Assembly: GCA_025991245.1 (NCBI GenBank)
Contig: BQMJ01000004.1
Location: forward strand, 1-64,000
Origin: Galdieria partita
Lineage: Eukaryota; Rhodophyta; Bangiophyceae; Galdieriales; Galdieriaceae
Reading direction: 5' to 3'
Length of the DNA stretch: 64,000 bases
Part shown: piece by piece, positions 56,236-64,000 of the stretch
Numbering within the stretch: the first letter of the stretch is position 1
Layout: every line of letters starts with the position of its first letter
The notes under the pieces: generated by a model
The model's database searches: none
Seen by the model: only the letters and a program-made list of their open reading frames with translations
What the model was told of the DNA's origin: nothing
Position numbers and translations under genes: made by a program

Positions 56236-59200
56236 ATGGAAGTAGCCAAGTATGAACAAGACACTGATAAGAGTAGCGAGAAGGGGATCAACAAAAAACT
56301 TGCCATTTTAGAGACTGCTTTGTCGATGGAAGACTACGAACTATTGCACCAACTATTTCTGGAAAGTCCCACTTTTCTGGCTACGTTAAAGGAGTATATG
56401 CTTTCCCAGGAATTTCCTGACGAATATTTTGGCAGAACGAAGAAACTCTTCCACTCATTATCCAAAAGCTTAACTTCGAACTCCAGATACGTAGGCTTTA
56501 ACTCACTATGTTCATTTTCTTGTGTCGACTTCATTGTATTAGGGAGAATTAACAGTTTTCCAGTTACATCTAGCTCTCATTTTCTTAGAACTTGAGTTGA
56601 ACCAACCAAAGTGGTACTCTAAAAGGAGAAATTTGGAGTTCACCTTCTCTACTGTCGTCGATGCTTTGCTTGATAATTCAGCTACACTCAATCGTATTCT
56701 AGTACTTGGAGACATTTTGCAAGACCAGAGGATTTGTGAATTTTGTGAATCTTCTGCTTGTATTTCGCAAATCAATCATCTTGTGCATTTTCTGCTAGTT
56801 CAACTTTTTGATCTATTGAGCGAAATTGTATCTTCAGAATTCGAACAGCATTCACAAATGAATCAAAAGTTACTAACATTTGCTTACTTTGGCTTGGACA
56901 CAAAGATGCAATCTCTCGCATCCAGCGCTCGAACTCTAATTACAGTCCTCTTTGAAGTCTTGCCTGCATCTCAGAGCGAGATAATGTGGAGAGCAATCTA
57001 CTCCATTTTCGAGGCAGCACGAACGTTACAATTTGGACAATGCTATAAACCCCAATCAGCTCCAGGACATGTCAGAGAAGAGATTAGTAACGTACTGCGG
57101 CTCTTGAATATATGTGGATGCTATGCATGTAATTTTCGTAGAAGAAACCAAAATGACGAAGGAAGACGAGGGTGTTGCCTTCAAGACTTAAAAATGGGTT
57201 TTTTCAAGGAAACTGCAGAGGATCTTTTCTGCACAGAGATGGCAAGTAAATGCGACATTTTAGTCGCTTATCTTCAAGAGCTTTTGAAGAACGGACTCTC
57301 TTCCTGGAAGAAAAGAGCTATCCTAAGCTTTGTTGAATCCATCTTGGCACTGTTTCCTGATTTGCTTTTTCCGAGCGCATTTTTTGTAGTTGCATCTCTC
57401 TTCCAGTGGTGTCTGGAGGTACTTAAGACGTCAAACGGTAAGAGCATTGTCCAAGAATGTATCTGGCTCATCAATTCTTTTCAGATAATTCTCAAATGCG
57501 TATAGTTGCTGTCGAAATACTCACTAAAATATCTGTTCGTTTGCTAGAAATCCAAATGGAACATAGAGAATGTAAAATATGTTCAGTGATCACAGAACAT
57601 GATAGAGTCTTTGTGTTATTCGACACAGCTACTTTTCACTTGGAAAAACTTGCTCAACATTCATTGGGTTGCTGGGTTACAGTCCTGAGTCGAGTTTCCA
57701 AGAAGATGAACATTATTTTTGAAGAGACCGCGAAACATGAAGAATTGAATCCTTCGAAGGCACCACAGCTCACCTTGAATGAGATTGTCCCTTGTTCAGC
57801 AGCCTCATGCTCCTTGACGAAAACAGGACCGCTCCAAACTGTCGAAGCGCTCTTTTCTGTACTCGCTGTAGCTGGTCAACAGGAAAGACAAAAGTTAATT
57901 CGAAGTCTCAAGTACATATTAAAAGCAGACCCGAAATTCTTCGTTGAACTGAGTTGGGTTGAAAACGCCTTGCTTCTTTTGTCTCGCAATCCGGTCGCTT
58001 CAGTTCGTGCTGTATCTATGGAACTTGGCTTGGAGTTCATCAATGTGCATCTTCTTTCGCACAAAAAGTCAGAAACATCGTTAATCTCTTGGAAGGATAT
58101 AGTGGTCGAACGCTTGCTTGATAGCAGCAGCTCCGTTAGAAAGGTTGCACTTTGTTTTGCAAAGGTGTTGCTTGTCTTCTATACAACAACGAATGTGTCT
58201 CCTGACTCATTGCTTCTGAGAAAAAAAATACTGAGGTCTGTTGTCAGTCGTCTTGAAGATGAAGAAGAAATAGTTAGGGAGTCTTGCATGGACAGCCTGG
58301 AAGAGTATTTCCAGTACGCTCAGAGAAAGTTATCTGTTCGTTGTGGGTCTTCATATGAGATTGTCCAGTTTTATCATGAAATATATGAATCACTAAGAGC
58401 TCTGAAGTATAAAAGCTCTAGGAAACTTCTTTTCCTTATTGTTGCTAAAGTCAATGTTGCTGGTGTGGACTTATTGGTATTCTTGTTTCCTAGTGACTTA
58501 CTTCATCTAACAAATGATAGGAAAATCTTATTAAATGCGCTATGAGTATTGTTGCAAAAACATTTCAGAATGTGTACAGCAATGTAGAGCGTTCCGACCC
58601 TCATACTGATGAACACTATCAGTTAGCGACTCTTTTTCTAGAAACCGCTTGCGAATGGGATCCAGAATATACAGCTCCTTACGAACGTTACCTTTTGTCA
58701 TGCTTAGAGCTCTCTTTGAATTCAAGAGATACCGGAGTTCATATCCTTTCCAATATAATCTACTTGTTGAGCTCACTGTATGAAGCAGCACCAGCAGGTC
58801 TCGAAGGAGTAAGGAAATTTTTTTGTTACGTGGAACGTATTCTCGCAAGTAACCTCTGTCCTGTTCTCGGAAGTGCGGTTATGAAGGTACAGGTTTCCAT
58901 CTTCAACTAATTCATGCCTGTTACTAATTTCTTTAGAGCCTTCACAAACTATGTACAATTCCAACCTTTCGGATGGAAGTTGAAGAGTTGCTACATGAGT
59001 TGTTAACTGTTGCCAAAAGACAAACTTGTGATTGGCAGGCCACACCTCCCATGAATAATGCTCAGGAAGGCAACTGGAAAGTTATCTCTACCATTTTTGC
59101 CCGAATTGCAGGACTAAGTGCGTATACTACTTCAAAGAGTATGCGAGAGTCCATACGAATGGCCATGTTTTGGTTTTTTGAGAAAATCTTTGATTTCTTG

Positions 59201-60671
59201 AAGTTTCGTCTTCAGAGTACCATTTCTTTTGATGAAACTTGGTTTTCTACGGCGATGGAGGCCGCTCTTATTTATTTAAAGTTTGACTGCTCTTATGTCT
59301 CTTCTCTCATGGAGTCGATTACTTTGTTGCTGGAGTCTAGCGTCGTTGTGGAGAGTCAGAAACTGTCTATGTTATTTAATTTACAGAGTATCCTTTCCGA
59401 AGGCATGAAAGATCTTCAAAGCAATGTTAGCGAACGTTCCATTCATAATAGTGGAGCTAATATAGAATTTTTGAGACATGTGGAACATTCATTTGTAGAT
59501 TCCGTCACTGCCCTCTTTCAGCATCTCCATAGAGTCTTTCTAGACTTGACCTTCTCTGAGAACGGTACTCTTCGGAAGTATGTTTGCAGTATAATTTGTC
59601 AGTCTGTATGGTCCGGGTATGTTTTCTTCAACAATTTTTCAAGTTTTCTTCTAAAGATAGATTTCAGTATCGTAGTTCCCGTCGAAGTACTTCCGTCTCT
59701 TTTTTGTTTCATCTTCGAGAACGACGTCCAGTCAGATGTTCGAGAGAGAGCTATTGCCACCTTGAAATTTATCGCTCAGAGTCAACAAGAAGTGATAAGT
59801 TTTAGGCTGGTGGAAGGCTTACACGACGCCTGGAAGTTTTGGAAAATAACAATGAAGTCAGATTGGTAAGTTTGCAGTTACATAAGACTTAAGTCTCATG
59901 GCCTTGAAGGGACTGTCTTATTGAGAAAGGGTCAGACATTTGTCTCCGTTCGCGTTTTGCAGGGGTTTTTTCATTACTGTCATCAAGTCAACTATTTGCT
60001 TTCGTTCGTACACTTCTCGATGAACTTATCTCAAGTGACGAGAATTGGTTGTTTTGCGTATTTTGTACAGTTCCTATTTTGCTTTTGGAACCATCTTGCA
60101 TTCTATCATTCAAAAGCCAAAGGAGGAGATCATTGAATGTTCTAGAAGAAGTAAGAGTTTTCTTACTGTTTTATAGATTCTCAACTTTTTTAGATGAAAT
60201 TAACTACCGATAAATGTATGCAGCTTGTTTCTGCAATGGGTTTTGATTGGTTCCGGGATTTCGATGCAACTCGCAGTTGCACAAAAGACTGCATCGTTGC
60301 AATTCGTCTTTATTTGGTTATTTTAGTGCATGAAAAATTTCAACTTTTAATACAAACGTGGAACAGAGCTGATGAGAAGGATGATGATGCTCTTCTGATA
60401 AAAAGTCATGAATACTGGAATGAGCTCAAAACACTTGGAAGCCATGAGTCACATCATCGGATCTGTGCGCGTATTTTTGCTTTGACAGGAGTGAGTTTGT
60501 TAGAACTAAATGAGTTTTGTTAACAGTTCCAAAATATAGGATTGCGAGGGTGTCACTATTGACGTAGCAGCCAAAAACTGTGACAAGGAGAATATTCCAG
60601 TGTTGTTTCAGGAACGTGAAGAGAATTGCTTGGAGTTTAAGGCAATAAGCAGATCAGAAGAACAATCTTGA
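56236..60671 (+). CDS. HEAT-repeat protein, cohesin loader SCC2/NIPBL-like
   Basis: Nine exons (56236-56490, 56543-57437, 57485-58476, 58521-58886, 58937-59616, 59668-59865, 59910-60150, 60194-60490, 60540-60671) chain in phase to about 1,351 residues. Almost the whole protein is alpha-helical repeat. Blocks resembling SCC2 are MASKCDILVAYLQELLKNGL then NSQMRIVAVEILTKISVRL (the R-x-x-A-L-D-x-L-G-like stretch), LKYILKADPKFFVELSWVE, RNPVASVRAVSMELGLEFI, VERLLDSSSSVRKVALCFA and DEEEIVRESCMDSLEEYF. In SCC2 such HEAT units load cohesin onto DNA. A condensin HEAT subunit (CAP-D2/D3) is the main alternative. Several introns are stop-free multiples of three. It ends 58 nt from the convergent OSCA gene. 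Confidence 0.55.
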
Positions 60672-60729
60672 CCAAATATTTTTAAAGTAGTTCAAGCTGG
60701 ACTCTATTCACAAGAACGTTTTTTATAGA

Positions 60730-63425
60730 TTAGCTAAAAGTATCGTAGCTACAGTAAATATTTCGAAAAGTATGAACTTTGGCACGTTCTTCAAAGTCAC
60801 TGCAGTCTTCCGACTGCAGTCTGAAATCATCTGAAGAATCTCGCAAACTCACCACTACTACTTTAAACGGATGTAGAAAAAGTGACCACAACGTACTCAA
60901 AGTCAAGTTTTGTGAATTCACCTCGTGTGAATATGAGGAAAGAATATGTTTTAACAACGGGGGTCCCAACCTCTTTGCAAATCTTGTGCAAACCAATATA
61001 CAAGACAAGGCAATAAAAACCACCACTGTGGCAGCTCCTATTGAACCAATCAATAAGAAACGTCCACATAATAGAACGTGCGAAAGTATAGTGCAAAGCA
61101 ATAGACGTCGAACAACAGATCGAGGCAGTCGACCATCAATTGCGCTGCGAGGATGAACCTGAAGACTATTTAAAGAAGCGGATACTGTTGTCTAATAATA
61201 AACTTACAAAGTTCAGATTATATGCGTCAGTTAAATGCTTTGCAATAAAAAACAGCAGTGTCACTGGCCACAATATGGGAACCACCAGCCCCAAACACAA
61301 GTATATTGCCAAAATTTTCAGATTAGTCGCGTAATGTAACGGAAAGTCAAACAGTTCATTGCATTTGCACTCGGTTAACTCCAGAGGATTGAACGACAGA
61401 AAGCTACGAAAGAAAGAGAACAATGTCGGAAAGAGTCTAGAAAGACTCAAAGAGTTACTCGTAAAAGTGAGCTGAATAATAAAATTCAAGTAAAAGTACG
61501 AATTGCTCCCAGAAAATACACGTTCTGATATGGATGCAATAAGATCCTTCGGATTCCACGAAGCTGAACTCTTGGAAAGTAACTGCTCCAAAATCTCCGC
61601 TGCAGTGTTCAACGCCAACAAGGGCAATAAAACCTAAAAAGCCTAAGCAATATGCAACCGTAAAAAGAGCAGACTAACCGTATTGAATAAATAATAGAGA
61701 AAAAGCTTTCGAAAAATAGACTGTTCTTCTTCTGATCTGCTGAGATAGCCTTCCAACGCTGACTCTCGTCTAAAAAGGGTCGGCATCAAAGCATTGATAC
61801 AAGAAAGTAAAAAAACTGGAGCGTAATCTATAACAAAAGGCCCGATAATCGAGCTATGTGAAATTTTTTCAGCGAGTTCGGCAACCGTGCTTGAACTAAA
61901 TACATCTAGCCCTTGTACTCCTAGAAACGGAGTTCTCTCTGCAGCATAAAAAACAAGAATTCTAAGAGTGGACAAAATAGTGACAGGTGAAGTAAATAAC
62001 AAAAGGAAGAAGCCAGTCACGCTATTCAGAATAACTTTCCTCCAAAACCGTTCACTTGCAGGAATTCCAACATTATTCCAAATAATATCTCGAGGATTGG
62101 GAGCGATGTCTGCTTGAACATTTTCTCCTAAGCGTGAAAGAGCGAAAGAAACCAAGAGCGCTTCCTTATCGGACTGTGGCCTTCGAACAAAAGATTGCAT
62201 AGAAAACCTCGAAACCTTCAGTTTTCTTATCGGAAAGTCTTGCAGACACAAAAATGCTGTCCTTTGAGAATGAAATAAAACAAATGCGCAGCCCGAAGAA
62301 TCAGAAGCAAAATGTGACTGAGGAACTTCCAACTGTTCCTCAATTTTCCTCACTTCTCTTTGGCAACTTGTCAACGACCACTTGAGTAACAACCTTCCAA
62401 AAGAATACTTCAAGAGGCTCTTCTTCCATCCAAGAGATTCCAGAGCCTCGAGAGCACCGTTCAAGGACGAATCACTGTCACAACAGTTGAAAAGTTGAAC
62501 ATAAAAGTATTCTCTTCTTTGTGCCCTATGCAACATTCTGATAAGTTTACTTCTACATGCTCTTCGACGATACAAAATCTCTACATGAGCGACTTCTGAT
62601 GGATAAAGAATGTCAAGTAGTTCAAAAAATTCTGATCTGTCCGCAATATTTCGAGATACGTTGGATAACAACAGCATTTTTGGACATTGTCTTTCTGAGC
62701 GCTTACTGGGAGAATATTCAAATACTTGTTCTGAAAAACATGAACACGAAAGTTGTTGTTTATGAGGCCTTTCAGTCCATGTGGAGGTCTGCGATTCGTA
62801 GTCTATCAATCTCCCTGCAACTGAAATACAAATAAAGATGTACATTACATACAGAGAAAAAGCGAAAACAATCAAAATGAGAATAAAATGAAGTATTGAG
62901 CTATCAAGAAACGCAATATCTGAGAGCACATCGGTCACTGAGCTAGTTTTTGATATCCAAAAATAACAGGGTAAGAGTAGGAGATAGCAGAGACTTCCGT
63001 GAAAGAGAATTAACATGATACAAAGTCTCTGGAACAGTAAGTAAACTCTTGCATCTTTTGAAAGTAGAGAGAAATCTCTCGTGAGGAAGTTCGACAGACC
63101 GTTCCAATTGGAAGGAGGAGGTGATGGAACATACTATGAACAAGTAAGAATGAAGCAAAAGTTGATATAGGTCAACGTACCGGGTCCAGTGGAGTGAAGT
63201 CTGAAAGAGATCTAACAGAAGGAAATTCTCGCAACAAAGATTGTTCAGAAACACTTAAGGGTCGTCTCCTTTGACGAATGACATAAAATATCGACCCGAG
63301 AAATGCCTAAAAGAGGTTTGAACGATACCTTACCAAGACTCAAGAGAACTTACACAAGTTATAACGTTTATGTAGAGCACAAAAGTTGTGTGTCCTTGTA
63401 TAGAAGAACCTTCGATATTAACCAT
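60730..63425 (-). CDS. OSCA/TMEM63 (CSC1) mechanosensitive cation channel-like
   Basis: Five exons (63354-63425, 63181-63306, 61679-63133, 61208-61633, 60730-61158) encode about 835 residues. The layout is that of the family: an N-terminal TM (FVLYINVITCAFLGSIFYVI), two more TMs, a cytosolic RRM-like domain (FAFSL end to SGCAFVLFHSQRTAFLC), the signature APNPRDIIWNNVG, then the pore helices with HYATNLKILAIYLCLGLVVP and the YNLNFVHPRS join before the last TMs. These proteins are dimeric stretch- or osmotically gated calcium-permeable channels. The last exon is joined by the intron 61159-61207, and a + strand open frame opposite it is not needed. The first exon overlaps an unsupported + strand frame. 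Confidence 0.8.
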
Positions 63426-63849
63426 GTTGGACAACTCTTAAGTGACATGCATCCAACTCCATTGCAATCACTTAAGTTCACTCGAGTGACATGTTCATCT
63501 GTTCCAAGTACAAAGAATGCATCAAGTTGCGGTAAGTTGTTGTTTGACAATATAAACTTCGAACAAAATAATGAGCATTTTGAACTCTGTGCTCTGAAAA
63601 CAGGGATGCATCTAGAAGTAGCTGTGGGATCATCAAAACAAGACCTCACTATCGAAGCATATGAATCCTGAGAAAATAATGCAAGACATAATACGCACTT
63701 CAAGTTCTTCGAAAGAGTCAAAAAATAAAAAGAATCGTCATCAAATAACAAAATTTCGTTTTATCCTATCAGGATTATCATCCAATATGTCAATTCGGCT
63801 GGATCCAAAATTTATTTCAAAAAATGTCTTAAAGTTTTTGCCAAATTAG
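63426..63849. other. Intergenic/5' region of the OSCA gene
   Basis: The stretch lies between two minus-strand genes, so it should carry the channel gene's promoter and the 3' region of the helicase gene. Competing frames on both strands (122 codons +, 127 codons -) are unrecognised. Confidence 0.35.
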
Positions 63850-64000
63850 TTAGTTTTTAAAAAGCAACGTAATATCCTCAACCGATATTTGTCTTCTATC
63901 TTTAGAGGATCCTTCAGACCCTAACATTGATTCTGCAACCAGCTTCTTTCTCTCTTGGACTTGTAACAGATTTTCTTCAATAGTGTTTGCAATAATTAGC
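63850..64000 (-). CDS. SNF2-family helicase, C-terminal end (partial)
   Basis: The final 151 nt on the minus strand encode the last 49 residues of a protein that continues beyond the window. They read LIIANTIEENLLQVQERKKL, then VAESMLGSEGSSKD, and end VEDITLLFKN with TAA at 63850-63852. This matches the end of the helicase C-terminal domain in RAD5/RAD16/HLTF-type SNF2 ATPases (NTIEE-x-I-L-x-L-Q-E-x-K, then L-x-x-E-D-L-x-x-L-F). The exact subfamily cannot be set from so little. Confidence 0.75.
   Translation of the reverse strand, partial: LIIANTIEENLLQVQERKKLVAESMLGSEGSSKDRRQISVEDITLLFKN

Noticed and set aside
60779-61156. 125-codon + strand open frame
   Set aside because: It is antisense to the last exon of the OSCA/TMEM63-like gene, whose minus-strand frame joins upstream exons in phase and matches the family.
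63303-63671. 122-codon + strand frame with an ATG
   Set aside because: It overlaps the first two exons of the OSCA-like gene on the other strand and shows no recognisable content; could be revisited with transcript data.
1-64000. CRISPR arrays, rRNA and tRNA genes
   Set aside because: No spaced direct repeats other than the telomere and subtelomere, and no tRNA T-loop/acceptor pairing or rRNA signature was noticed by eye.

Overview
The window is one chromosome end of a small, intron-rich eukaryotic nuclear genome. Position 1 starts inside a telomeric array. About 17 kb of AT-rich, gene-free subtelomeric repeat follows, and from about 17.8 kb the sequence is compact and gene-dense. Introns are mostly 40-60 nt, GT-AG, several per gene. 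The telomere-proximal P-loop NTPases of the 'archaeal ATPase/RHS' type, the plastid-type adenylate kinase, and bacterial-type genes interrupted by tiny introns together suggest a cyanidiophyte red alga of the Galdieria type. That assignment is inference; no rRNA or organellar marker is present.

Layout. 1-546: telomere of mixed 10- and 11-nt units. 547-17715: two full copies (about 4.5 kb each) and one truncated copy of a subtelomeric higher-order repeat, separated by about 6 kb of unrelated gene-free DNA. 17785-23437: two subtelomeric P-loop NTPase genes, the second broken. 24552-35255: DUF938/METTL26 methyltransferase, MFS sugar porter, TIM22, eIF2B-gamma, a 60-residue one-TM protein, a gene-poor stretch, and a GNAT acetyltransferase. 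35315-46175: adenylate kinase, solute-binding-like protein, mitochondrial ferredoxin reductase, a tiny UAP56-binding-type export adaptor, NOP9, BI-1, a cyclin-like protein and unknowns. 46294-64000: a MED15-like protein, an unknown seven-exon protein, a CtlX-type amidino hydrolase, a Zn2Cys6 regulator, a fructosamine kinase-like protein, an SCC2/NIPBL-like HEAT protein, an OSCA/TMEM63 channel, and the C-terminus of a SNF2 helicase running off the right edge.

The gene set is mostly housekeeping: mitochondrial import and Fe-S electron supply, translation initiation, rRNA processing, transcription, mRNA export and chromosome cohesion. There is also a thin layer of probably acquired metabolism (CtlX-type hydrolase, fructosamine kinase-like protein, binding protein, GNAT). 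Three divergent pairs share start-to-start gaps of only 44-54 nt, and convergent partners end within 60-285 nt of each other. Several genes become visible only when short exons are joined by phase, so exon joins given here are hand-made predictions and could be off by a base or two.

The most unusual feature is the subtelomere. It is a ladder of modules, many of which begin with a decayed telomere-like tract followed by a shared head motif, and an 0.88-kb internal inversion marks the outermost copy.
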